Source: Athripsodes cinereus
Lineage: Eukaryota > Arthropoda > Insecta > Trichoptera > Leptoceridae
Assembly (NCBI GenBank): GCA_947579605.1
Contig: OX388318.1
Location: forward strand, 1,860,001 to 1,924,000
Length of the DNA stretch: 64,000 bases
Direction: 5' to 3'
Position numbers and translations under genes: made by a program. Shown in pieces: positions 13,005 through 26,200 of this stretch (positions within the stretch are counted from its first letter, which is position 1; the number at the start of each line of letters is the position of its first letter). Below the pieces are notes generated by a model. It saw only the letters and a list, made by a program, of their open reading frames with translations. It was not told the DNA's origin and did no database searches.

Positions 13005-13217
13005 TTGTTAGGACTAAGAGTCCGCAGGGGTTCCATAGGCCCGGCCGTCCCTTTTTCACAATACACCGTTCCTATGACAACAATATCAGAGCGCAAGGAA
13101 TGTCGTGGAAAGAGGTGACGCAATTGGCACAGAGACGCTCTGAATGGAGGAGGCTGGTTTCTGCCCTGTGCTCCCGAGAGGAGCGTTGAGGGCGATGATG
13201 ATGATGATGATGTTAGG
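13005..13217 (+). mobile_element. RTE-type LINE 3' end with (GAT)n tail
   Basis: The reading frame contains GMSWKEVTQLAQRRSEWRRL followed by VSALCSREER and a stop, the typical C-terminus of an RTE-clade reverse transcriptase, and then a (GAT)n tail at 13193-13213. A second copy of the same 3' end is inverted at 40455-40640. Strong 5' truncation is normal for this clade. Confidence 0.8.
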
Positions 13218-14130
13218 ACTAATAAAATTATGCATTAATTCCACTTTATTTGGTTCTCCTGTAAAATGACAATTTTGCAGATACGACATTACATTTTGGG
13301 AATGACAATATAATCCAAAAAGAAACTAAATTGTTGAGTGGCTCAACATCAAAAAGTGGATAAATCCGTTTGTTGTCATATTATGTCAGTAGAGACTAGA
13401 TTTTAATTTGAGTTGAACTCACTATGTTCCAAATTTAATAATAATATGCTGTCTCATTCCATAGCATTAAAATGTAAATGATCTCTTTTCTACTCACACT
13501 TAAGTATCACACATCCTATATACTTATCTGACAAAGCAATAAAAGTACTTTAATAATGAAAATTCTTCAAGTCTGCAACACAAGAGAAATTATTATTAAT
13601 ATCATTATTATCTCAAAAATGTCACCCTGCACTAAGACCATAACAGCTTTTAACCAAGGCGATCTCAGCAGGAAAAATGAAAAAACAAACTAATTTTAAA
13701 AAATCAAAAAGACAGCAAGACAGAAAAAAATACAGAAGAGACATTATCAAAAAAACAACAGAATCAAAGTTTATGTAGAAAATATTGGCATGAACATTCA
13801 AATTATTAAATAATTTTATAGCCTTGCTGATAGGAGAATTTGGTATTATGTTTGTTCTGCTAGCCGGGGGGGAGGGGTAAAAAAGTATATGCTGTCCAGA
13901 ACGATTGTACGATACTGGGACGTAGATACTTAACTCACTCAATATCATTGGATTACTTATAAAGCACAAAATACATCTCGGTGCCTGATCATTTCAAAAA
14001 GGTAGGTACATTTCAAATGTCGTGGGCTCAATACTATAACCAGATATCTCAAAATCAATAGTTTTGAGGTACCTAATTATAGTTTTAAGCACATTACTAA
14101 ATATTGACTATAATATTTGTTATATTTAGA
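13218..14130. other. Intergenic DNA, probably including the acyltransferase 3' UTR
   Basis: The acyltransferase gene ends at 14131 on the minus strand, so its 3' UTR should occupy part of this stretch. No other gene was seen. Confidence 0.4.
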
Positions 14131-14286
14131 TCATTTGCATTTCTTCTTCATGCCTACATCCTTCATGTTGTGATCCTCCTCATCGAAGAACGTCTTGTAT
14201 AAGTTGGTAAAGGGCACCTCTACGATGAGGTAAACAGGGAGAGCCAGAGCAAATGTGAACAGTGTGGATATAATGCCGTTTTTATA
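14131..14286 (-). CDS. nrf-6-like: nrf-6-like exon 11 (stop codon)
   Basis: Encodes the last helix (LFTFALALPVYLIVEVPF) and a charged cytosolic tail, ending at TGA (14133-14131). Confidence 0.9.
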   Translation of the reverse strand, partial: YKNGIISTLFTFALALPVYLIVEVPFTNLYKTFFDEEDHNMKDVGMKKKCK

Positions 14287-17200
14287 CTGAAAATAAAAAG
14301 ATCAAGAATTATTATTTTCCTTGTTAAAGTGAGAAGATCATTCTGGACATAGGACAAGATTCTCTTATCTTATCCTATTACCTCACACCACATCCTTTGT
14401 GGGTTATGCAAAAAAGACGGAACACCTATACAACGTGTACCTGGACCTGTCTAGCAAGAGTGTTATTTCTAATTAAACCAAACCAATCACAACAACTGGA
14501 TAGTTTCTGTATTTAGAGAATGTAAAACTCACATTATAGTAATGGCCAAAGTAAATCTTCTCCATGGAGGCTGTGAAGTGAGTCTCTATTTCGAAATGAA
14601 TCATCAGAGCCGAGTAACTAAGAGAGCCAAAGAACAACATAGGCCTGGACTCTAATAACTGCTTTCCATGATCTGCAATATAAAACATTGATAAGTAACA
14701 ATCCATAAACCAGAGTAAGGTGATGAGAATGGCTTTCCATTTGAAGAGATCACAATGACAAATGAGATGCCGCATGGGAAATTTCAAAGATTGCATTTAC
14801 CATTTACAAAATATTATGAAGGAATATTCCTAAATAGTTGTCCTGTATTTCCCTAATTTCAGTTATCTTCATACTTACATGGTATATTGACTGCCATGGC
14901 CATAAGAAATAGTGCGACAGCCGCGGCTACGATAGCCTTGTTAAGGGATGCGTATAGAGCTGCGAATAGTCCGTCATAACCAAACATTATTGATCCAGAT
15001 ATTATTCCCCACATTATTGTTACAGCCATTATAGGATTGGATTGCATCACTAACCACTAAATAAAAGAAAAATATATTAGTATTAAGAGTAGCAGTAGGT
15101 ACATTATCTTTCGCTGTTCTCCGTTGGAGAAGATATATTTATTTCGTGGACAATACGTCAGACGTCTCGATTGGAATGCCATGCGTACACATCGTAACAT
15201 TGTGCAAAATCTAATTGGAAGAATTGAGAAGCGTGTCCCAATGCTTACGAATTGGCTCTAGGCTGGCTTAAGTGATCGTTTTCGGTGTCCATGTACAAAT
15301 TAGTCGGGAGATTTTGATCCATTCAAGATCTAAAATATGAAATCCCAAAAAATAGCCTTTATGCTTTGCATTTATTAATGTTTCTCAATTGATGGACCTT
15401 ATATTGTGACAGTGAGATGAGTGGAATTGGCGAACGTTGTTTATGATGAATACCGAAAATGATTACTTAAACCAGCCTAAAACCTTTTTGTAAGCATTGG
15501 GACGCCTTTTTCGATTGGATTTTGTTACATTTCCTGTACATGGTTCTCCAATCGAGATGATGATTTAAATGGAAGGAAAATTATTGAGGATTGTTAATAA
15601 AAACGAACAAATCCTTTACATTCATCATCAAATTATTGCAAATCCAATCAAAACTGTCACTTGTTTATCTTTTAAGTGAGATTTGGGTTTCATCAGCTTA
15701 CACTAAAGTTACAGACTTAAAGTCAGTTAAATTTCGAAACACCAGATGTCATTATACAAGCATACAATATGTTGTTGAAACATACTTTGAAACCTATATA
15801 CCTAATTCAAATAAATCAATTTCGATATAATATTTTTAACTATGGTGTATATTAGTTTTTGTTTTTATAATTCAAGCACCGATTATACCCTGGACACCTC
15901 AACAGTACGAATCATTCATTAGGTTTATCAATATTTTCTCAGTTATTTATCAAAGATTTCGTATTATTGTTACTTGAATTCTCAACACCCTCAGAACTTG
16001 GATAATAAGTTTCATTTTTATCTTGGCAGAATGTCATATTCATCAGTAACTAGGATTGTTATGCATTTTTTAAATTCATTACCTTGTTTTTATTCAGAAA
16101 TACTTTATTCTCCTTGGCATATTGATGGACATAGTAGGCACCTGCAACTCCAATGAGATAAGCTGGAGCATTATTGTATGTTTGAGTGTAGAACTCAGTA
16201 AATGCTCTGGCGAATCCATCTACAGTGCTTAATGTACTGCAAATAATAATCAATCGCTGAGAATTTTCGTTTTTTTTTTCTCACATAAATCGTAATAACT
16301 GTAATTGGTTTAACTTTTCGGAAAAAATTCTTACGCTAATTTAAAAACAAGCACAGAGCCAAAGTTATTGACATAGACCCGGTATGTTAAGAAGACGATG
16401 GAGAGCAATACAGAGCCATTCAGGATATACTTGGCCAAGTGCTTCAGCCTCCACGTGACAATAAGGAGGAGAGTTATTAAACAGTACAACTGCATGTCTG
16501 CTGCAAGGTACCTGTAAGAAGCACATTCATTTTATTGTTTTGCTATAAACATATTAAATGGTCACCGATAGTTTCAAGAGAAAATCAGCAATTAACTATG
16601 CCACGATAACTCACCAACCCTGAATAATGCATTGAACCGTCTCCGAATTTCTGTTATTGATGTAAAGTATATTGTTCCACCAATGCTGTGAACAAGCCTT
16701 CTCTTCCGATGTGTGAAATGAGGGATAAGGATGATCTCCATTCACTTGTCTGCTCCATAAAATGGTGTAACCAATTACCAACATATAAACTGGCGTATAC
16801 CTTAAATAAATGAAAAAAAAATATATTCATGATCAAGTACCAATTAACATACCTTCTGTACCTATAATCTCCAAAAATGGCATTTCAGTGAAACTGTACG
16901 CTCATATTAGTTTAATTTAGTACGCATTAAGTCTCAACTGCTTTTCAGAAACAAACCCATCACAAATGTAGATACCTATGTATATAATTTTAATTTCTTG
17001 AATTATATCACGTCAAATTATGTGTCAAATTCAAGAGAATAGCGACTACGCAAAACAACAAAGTTTTTTTTAAAGACATTCTAATACTTAAAAATCCACA
17101 AAAGTCAGAGAAAAATTATGTCGAGCCACTAACGGCTCTAGTGAAACGAATTTCTGAATGATAAATATAGAAAATATGGCTAGTGTTAATACCTGAACCA

Positions 17201-20200
17201 TCTCTGAAGAATCAATCGGAAATACTGTCTGAAGCCTACATCCCCATGTCTGTGAACAAATTTGTAGAAGTTCTGTGCCATCAAATAGCCAGATATACAC
17301 ATGCTCATCTGCATTAAAAATCCGCTGTTGTAGAAAAGTGAAGTAACTCTGGACCCATATGTCTAAAAAATTTGTCATTTAAAGTTGACCATCTTTATTT
17401 CATTCTATCATTCATATTGAAATTTCATGATCTCAAAAACATTTACGATGAAGGTTTAAAATAGGATTGTCAGTCGGAGTGATGGAAAGGTAATGCTCTT
17501 ACATATGAGTTACGAAATCCTGAATTCGCTTCTCGCCCATCCATCAATTCAATACTATCACATCTGCCTCTTGCCAGAGCAAAATGAAAATGTTCCTTTT
17601 CAAATTGATCAGCAGGGCTACTCTTGACACCCGGATATCTCAGGAGTCATTAACTCCTACTTATCCGCACATTCAAACCAAAATTGTCCTCACGGGCGGG
17701 CCATTGGGAAGCCCTGAAGGGCCGGCTGGCCAAAACTGCCGTCGTGGGAATCTTTTATACTATTTCTCTCTTCGATGTCCCTTTTGGGTGGTTATAATAT
17801 TTATTTAGGACAATATAATATCTACTACTACTACTATACCATCACGGCATATCCCACAAGTGGGGTAACCAGCAGATCAGCTGCATGTAAGAAACATGCA
17901 AACTGTCCTTTTCGTGCCAATATAAAATCAAGACATTCAGGATGGGTGGCAAGCCTCATCGCTGAATTTAAGAAGTAAAATGTCTTAATTTTTTCGAACA
18001 CCTGCCTTTTACAGGACACTCGAAAACTTACGCAGAAGAGTGGGAGACCAATTCTTTACCGGGTGCTCCACGGGATGAATATACAATATAATATACATAT
18101 AAGTAAAAAAAAAAAGAAAGGAGAAAAATAAACAAATGAGACAAACGTATACAAAAAATGAAGTAAAATAAAAAAAAACATGTTAAAAATATATACATAA
18201 ATATTATGTAAGAGGGTCGAGGTGAGGTATCCAGAGATGCGCAGTTAGGCGTTTAATAAAGGGCGCGAGCCCGAGAGTCGCCAGCGCCAGCATGTTGTGG
18301 AAACATTAAACCCTCCCGAAAGGGACATCTTTAAAAAACCTACTCTCCACCAAGGGAGACAGGACGAGACAATAAAAAGACGACTGAAACTACTCTTGAC
18401 ATAATCTAAAACGATATTAATCTTGTCTTGATATTAATCCTACAATGCGCGATTTGAATATAATAAAAAATACGTGCATATCAATCTCGCCATAGCGGTA
18501 GCGCGATAATTTTGACTATAGTCCATTCGCGCAGCGTAGGATTAATAAGAACGAGGCAAGATTAAGATCGTATTTAAATTGTGTCAAGAGTAACCTGCAT
18601 GGTCTGGGTGTTTTGTGTATGTATTATTGTCGCCTGGAACTAGCTCAAGCCGTGTGAAATTGTACATATACCTAATATATGTTTTGAAAAAAACAACATT
18701 TTGGATGCAAAAATCATATGCGATAATAAATACGCAAGTAAATAATTTTCTTACCCATTCAGCATATTTTGGATTTCCTACATATGAGTGAATCACATAA
18801 ATGTTAATGTGTATGATAACCACACTTAAGATAATAAAAACCCTTATTCCCTGAATACCAGGAAGATATGTGATAGGAGAATTATTGTCGTTGTCATTAA
18901 TTTCTGCATCACTCTTTCTGTTTACATCCATCATGAATTTGTTCCAATTTCCTTTCAGCGAAAAAGCGTTAAGTATCTTCAAAATTATACCTGAAATTAA
19001 ATGTGTTGTTTTAGAAATTTATTTTAAAGAATTTGCAAAACAATGAAACACACGAAAACAGAATCGTCATTTACTAAAATCGCCCCGATCCAAGGACAAA
19101 TTAATGCAATACACTGGACATTGATGGATTGGCCACAATTATATAGGTAAAAAGAACTAGCAGGAGAAATAAAAAATATTTGGCATTCTAGGTCCGTTTA
19201 CATACTACCTTTAGTCATATCAGCTACAGGGGTAACACAGAAATCTTTAATAAATAATTTACAAAAAATTGATTTACCGGTAAACTTACACACCAAAATT
19301 TAAAAAAAAACTATTAAAATTGTAATATTGCTAGAAAAATTTGGAATACAGATATTTCAGGCACAAGCTGATATTTTGAACCTACGTTTTGCGCCTTATC
19401 CTTCGATATCTGGATAGATGAATTTTTCCCGGCATTAGAGACTGTTAAGTTTTTGTGTGATCATGACTGATCATTTGAGATGTGTGGATGTCAATCCTAC
19501 AGCTACGTTAAAAAAAATAATCACTCTCAATATCTTCATACTTATATACCTTCATGAGAATGTTGTTTATCCACAAAACATCCTAGAAGAGAGAAGAGGA
19601 TTAGACCTCCTACAGCAGCCAAGTAAATCCACTGCTTGGCGCTGATAGTCTGATGTTTGTGATACTTGCAGGTCTCTATCTCCACACTGGCAGACAGCTT
19701 ATACTTGTCTGACAACTCGGCAGACACACACTCCTCTAACTTGCTGGTCACTATGGCATCCTGCATTATATTATATATGTACAACTCCTTGCTCAGGTTA
19801 CATCTACTGGATGCACACACTCCTCTGTGGAGGATATCATGTCTGAAATATTGTCTCTCGTTTTTATTCACCTCCTGAAAGACAGAAACCTTCTTTTATA
19901 ATAAAAAATAATATTTACTGTCTACTGGAAAAAAGCAATAAGATAATAATATAATATGTTACATTTATTACGAAAAAGGCAAAACAAAGCAAGGCTTGGC
20001 AAGTGATTTTTCAAGGGGATGACATTTTTATGATACAGCTGAGATATATTTGTGACCATAATAATGGCTGATAGCAAACAAATTATATTGAGATTTTCAA
20101 AACAAATTTCTTCGAGAAACAAAGCCAACAAGGACATTAACATTCAATAGCAAACTGAAGACATCTCTCTTCCTGCAGAACTTCCCGTGCCCTTGAGATG

Positions 20201-23200
20201 TATACTCCATTAAACGGCGCCGATGAAATCACCTGTCATCATCATTGAGAATAATTCTTTATATTTTGTCAAAATTTCCACTTTCAAATAAGTTAAACAC
20301 CATTATTTTTTAAAGGCAAACAGTTTGTTCATTACATACTGTCAATCTACGAACTACTACATTTCTAGGAGATGTCTAATAGTATAAATAGCTTGATAGA
20401 TATTTCAAATTTACATGAAAAGTAAGGAGTTACCAATTTTTTTCGAAATAATGAAATTGGGCGCTAAAGTTACAGTTTTATTCTAAATCACTCGCAATTA
20501 TTTTATGATACTTATTTTGAATGTTGTTCATCGCAAATGCTTAGCGTAGGTACTATAGTGCCTAGTGAATACAAGTTCAGCATGTATCGATTTCAGTATG
20601 TATAATATATTTTGATGTTCTTTATAATTTTATTGTCACCAGTTGGGTAGAATTTTTTTTTTTTTCATCTTTTATCGATTCAGTGGATTTACTATAGTAG
20701 CAATGATACCTATAGATGCATAATGTTGTTATTGTATGTATACCCGTAGGTATGTATGTTGCATTAATGTTGTACAGTTGAATGTAAGATGTATGCAAGT
20801 ATATGTTTTTATAATTTGTATTTTTGTAGCAGACGTGAAATGTAATTTTTTTTATTTTATCTTGTAATATTATTTTTTGTACAAGGCAATTGCCGTATAT
20901 TTAATAAATAAATAAATACATAGAATATGTATATCTATAGTCGAGTAAATATTCATTGCATCAGGAGTTTTTCTCTGGAAACTCCAGTCCTGTCTTTTTC
21001 CATGTCCAGTACCTTTCAAAAATAGATTATTTTTTTAAGCTTAGTTTTATTTTATCAAAGTACCTGAATGATGTCCCAGACTTCTGGAGGTTGTGTTCCA
21101 TTCTTTGGAAAGAGTTTTATCTTCAGTTTACAGTACAGAGCCTCTGACTTCTCCATACATTTCTGATAGTCATCCAACTCAACCAGTGCTGGCATCTCAT
21201 CATATTTCTCTGAAAGTAATCACATAGATAATTATGCAAAATAATTTCATAGTTTATTAATTTAACGTAATACCAATTGCACAATTTCAATTTAGTCGCT
21301 CTTTGACACTCCTTTCACAGGAACCAGTGTCCTCCTCCCACTTTACCCATTACTATAGTTACAGTGGGAAGGCAGTATAGTCATCTTTCTTAATGATAGA
21401 ATGTCCAAGCTCATGTCCTTCCAGAAAGACCTTCCGGCAGGATAGAATGTCCAAGCTCATGTCCTTCCGGCAGGACATGAGCTTGGATTTCCATACTTAG
21501 ATTTCCATACTTCTGACAGTACGACTCCACGCGTTTCCGCCATTTTGTTCGTCGAAATATGTTGCTTTAGTGCGAACGCGGACAGCACGTCTTATACTCG
21601 CAGCCATTTCGAATCAACTGATTGTAGAAAGATGATTCAAAAACTCGCTAAAAGAGAAAGAGATGCACTATATATCTGCTTTTATTATATCCTGCTAGCA
21701 GGCTTAGAAAGCCTTCAATAACCAAAGACATTGCATCCTACCGGTAGGACATGTAGTCCTTCTAGCAGGACGCTGGACGTTCTATCATTAAGAAGTTAAA
21801 AAAATAACATTGATGCAGGCATTCGCCCCTCGTGGCAATTATTTTCAGAGGGAAAAAGTGATCCTTTAAAGATTAAATAAAATGGGAAAGAATGGAAGAA
21901 GCTCACAAATAGTAGTAGAGAAATGTCTTATGAAAAATGTGTTGTTTTTTTTTTTGTTTAACTGTTTTTTGTAACGTAAATCGTTTTTCTATAACTTGTG
22001 TCAGGGAAAATAAAGTCTGAATTCAATTAAAAGGATGACATCTTGAAAATTAACAATTTTTTTTTTTTTTAAAAAGATATATCTGGGTTTTGTTATAAAC
22101 CCAAATACAACCTTATACACCTTTCACAGTAAGCTAAAAGCTTGTGTCGTGAAAGGGGAGTTTGCCGGCACCTGGGATCGGACCCCGGACCCCTTGATCA
22201 TTTTTATTTAATATCATCTTTATTTAAACGTTTTTATTTATTTACCATTATTATTTATTTAAAATACATATTACAACAACTATTATTTATATATACGTCA
22301 CATATTATTTCAGTTCACACAGATTTCTTATATACACATTATATAACATCTTTCTTCAAGCATATCTAGATCTTTCTTTTTTTTATCAAAACCAAAACAA
22401 CCACCTGTCATTATTTTCCAAAAACATTCCATAACCAAAAATAATATAAAAATTCAAATTCATTAAACTTCCAAACTTAAGTACCCTCCTAATGGTGATT
22501 ACGTAACATTGCCTCCCTCTTAATTTAGTTCGTCCCGAACGAATTCTCTGGATGAAGATAGGAGCATCCTGAATCCTCTCTGCAATGTGAAGTCTTGAAG
22601 AAATAACAAGGTACAGACTTCTTGATGTTCTCACTATACCCTGGATTAAAACAACAAACTAAAACATTAATTCCAGTATTACAGAAGATCTCTTCTATCA
22701 TATTTCGAACAACTTTCCAATCCATACTGCCACTTATCCTTGGTATGCCGAGCTTCGTAAGATTCATTTGTAACATTTGATCCCGCAAACTTTGTAAACA
22801 GTGCCACATCTGAACATACTCTGTTTGTTCTTCAGGGATTGCTTTATTTACCATGTAAAATATATGTCGTTCCCCATGCTGTAGATGGACCGCTTCTCCA
22901 ATTTTCAAACTCTTGGCCTTAATCTCTTCCAATATCCCGTACTTCTTCTTGAAAACTTTGGCTATGCCATTAGTAAATTTTGCATTCTGAGCCAAGCAAT
23001 GAGCCAAAACATAATCCTCTGAAGTGTCAAAAAGATCTTGCTCAACTTCGATAGTGACACCATGATGAATTCTTCGTTGAGGCGTCTTCATAAACTCTTC
23101 AAAACTCTTCTCTTCACTTAGGACTTTACAGACTTGAACAATCGGGTTGTTTCCTTCACTTTTATTGTCTCCTAAAAACGGTGCTAAGCGATTGAAATGT

Positions 23201-26200
23201 ACCACCCTCGGCTTGCCATTTGATTTTCGTCGTATTCGATAAATAACGTCATTTATTCTTTTAATCACCTCTTACGGTCCTTCCCAGGATTTTTGAAGCT
23301 TCGGTGAATATCCTCGTCTCCGTTGAGGATTGAACAACCAAACTAAATCTCCAGCTTGATACCCTCCTTCCACAGCTTTGACATAATATATTTCCTTCAT
23401 CCTGTCACTAGCGACTTGAATATTAGCCCGCACACGTTCATGGATGTCGTTCATCTTTCTCCGAAGTTCCGATACATAATCTTCTCCAACAAGATCCTCT
23501 CCAGGCTTAGATCCATACTGCAAGTCGCAAGGTAACCGTAGTTCACGGCCAAAAATCACACTCGCTGGTGTTTGTCCCGTTGTCTCATGAATTGCCGAAC
23601 GATAGGCCAATAAGAACAAGTGGATGTATTCGTCCCAATCCTTCTGATGATCAGACACCGCCTTCGACAGATATTTTCCACATGTTCGATTCATTCGCTC
23701 CACCATTCCATCCGACTGTGGATGCAAAGCAGTTGTTCTCGTTTTTCGAATTCCCAATATCTCACATACTTGCTGAAATACGGCTGACTCAAAATTTCTT
23801 CCTTGATCCGAATGAAGCTCCAACGGTACTCCAAAACGACTTATCAGCTCTCTTACCAAGATTTCAGCAACAGTGGTAGCCTCTTGATTTGGTAATGCAT
23901 AGGCTTCTGTCCATTTACTAAAATAGTCCATTGCTACTAAAATATACTTGTTCCCTCTTTCAGTTGTGGGAAACGGTCCTGCTATGTCGATGGCTATTCT
24001 TTCAAATGGACTACCTACATTGTACTGTCTCATTGGCGCACGCCTCTGTTTTTGAGGTCCGTTCGAAGTAGCACAAGTCACACATCTTCTACACCAATCT
24101 TTTACATCTTCAGTGTAACGGACCCAATAAAATCTCTGACGAATCTTTTCTGTAGTCTTTTTAACTCCCAAGTGTCCACCAGACACATCATCGTGAAGCA
24201 GCTTAAGGACATCAGGAACTCTCTTCCTTGGAACCAATAGCTGTTGTTTCTGCTGTGTTCCATCTTCACTTTCCAGAATACGTTTCAACAACCCGTTTTC
24301 CACAACTATGGATTGCCATTGTGCCCAATATGATTTAACATTTGGTGAACATGAAGCTATTTCTTCCCATGAAGGTTTTCGATCATTTTCTTTCCACTGC
24401 ATCAAAAGTCCAAGGTCAGGATCTTCCAACTGATGCGCTCGAATTTCATCATCTTGCCAAAAATTATCGATGACTGTAGTTCTACGAATCATGACGAACC
24501 TTTCCTCCGCTTTATTACAATGCTGGCAATCCTCTGGACATGGACGCCTTGACAGTGCATCAGCATTTTTATGACGAAGTCCAGCTCGATGCTCAGAATC
24601 ATAGTCATATTCTTGCAATCTTTCTATCCATCTTGCAACCTGACCTTCAGGATTCTTGAATCGTAACAGCCATACAAGCGCCGAATGATCTGTCCTTAAA
24701 AGAAATTTCCGTCCATATAGGTATTTGCGGAAGTGCTCAACTGACTTGATTACAGCAAGTAACTCTCTTCGCGTTACACAATAGTTGCGTTCCGGCCTTG
24801 ACAAAACTTTACTGAAGTACGCAATTACGCGTTCTTGACCATCCTGAACCTGAGATAGTACACTTCCAATGCCGACGTTGCTTGCATCCGTATCCAGAAT
24901 AAAATTCCCTTCGGCTCGAGGATAACTTAGAATCGGGGAATTAATCAATACCTTCTTCAATTCTTCAAACGCGCATTGGCATTTTGAATCCCATATAAAT
25001 TCATTACTTTCTTCTGTGAGTTTTGTCAATGGTTTAGCGATATCAGCGAAGCCCAAAACAAATCGCCGATAGTAAGTGCTTAAGCCTAAAAAGCTTCTTA
25101 CTTCATGCTTGTCTTTAGGTGTAGGCCAGTCTTGAACAGCTCTAATCTTCTCAGGATCCACCGCCACTCCTTCCTCAGAGACAACATGACCCAGATAGTT
25201 GACTTGTCTTCGGAACAATGTACATTTCTTAACATTGAGTTTCAAGTTGGCCGCTCTCAATCGTGAAAACACTTGTTCCAAATTTTGTAAGTGCTCCTCA
25301 AAACATTTTCCAAGCACGATGATGTCATCCAGGTACACTAAACAGGTCTCCCACGACAATCCTCTCAGCACGCTTTCCATTAAACGCTCAAAAGTAGCCG
25401 GAGCGTTACAAAGTCCAAACGGCATAACAATGAACTGACATAATCCACTTCCAATAGAGAATGCTGTTTTCTCTCTATCCTTAGGTTCCAGTCCAACCTG
25501 CCAATATCCACTCTTCAAATCCAACGTTGAAAAGATTTTACAGACAGCCAATGTGTCCAACGTATCATCAATACGAGGCAAAGGGTAACTGTCCTTCTTA
25601 GTAACATTATTAAGTTGGCGAAAATCAACACAGAACCGAGTTGAGCCATCCTTCTTCCTAACCAGCACTACAGGTGAACACCATGGACTGCTTGACGGTT
25701 CTATTACCTTGTCCCGTTCCATATCTTGAATAATTTGATCTGCTTCCGCCCGTTTTGCTAAAGGTAATCTTCTGGGTACTTGACGAATGGGTCTTGCATC
25801 ACCTGTGTCTATTCGATGACTAACAACACTTGTTCTTCCTTTGGGTTGACTTGGGTTCTCGAAGACATCCTGATTTCTAGCGATGAAGGATCTAATCTGT
25901 TTGCTCTGTTCCTTGGTAAGTTCCTTACAAGCCTCCTTCACTAAGTCGTCAAGGTGTTTTGGTACCTCCTCTGAAGAAACTTGGCCACCGCTCACTCTAC
26001 ATGTTACTGACGAAACCGATGAACACATACTTAAATAAACTCCTTCTTTGATAGTCACTGGATAGTCATTGATATTCATTAGCCTGACCAAAATATCCTT
26101 TTTAGCTTGAATCAGGACTCTCGCAATCAACACTCCATTTCCAGCTTCAGTATTAGCGTTGGACTCCACTACTAAAACATGTCCATTTGGAATGTCACAA

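Noticed and set aside
13622..13969. A 115-codon minus ORF with hydrophobic segments
   Set aside because: AT-rich composition explains the Phe/Leu/Ile content; it shows no splice context and no family likeness.
17459..17560. Possible tRNA-like sequence
   Set aside because: There is a weak B-box-like match but no A box or foldable cloverleaf.
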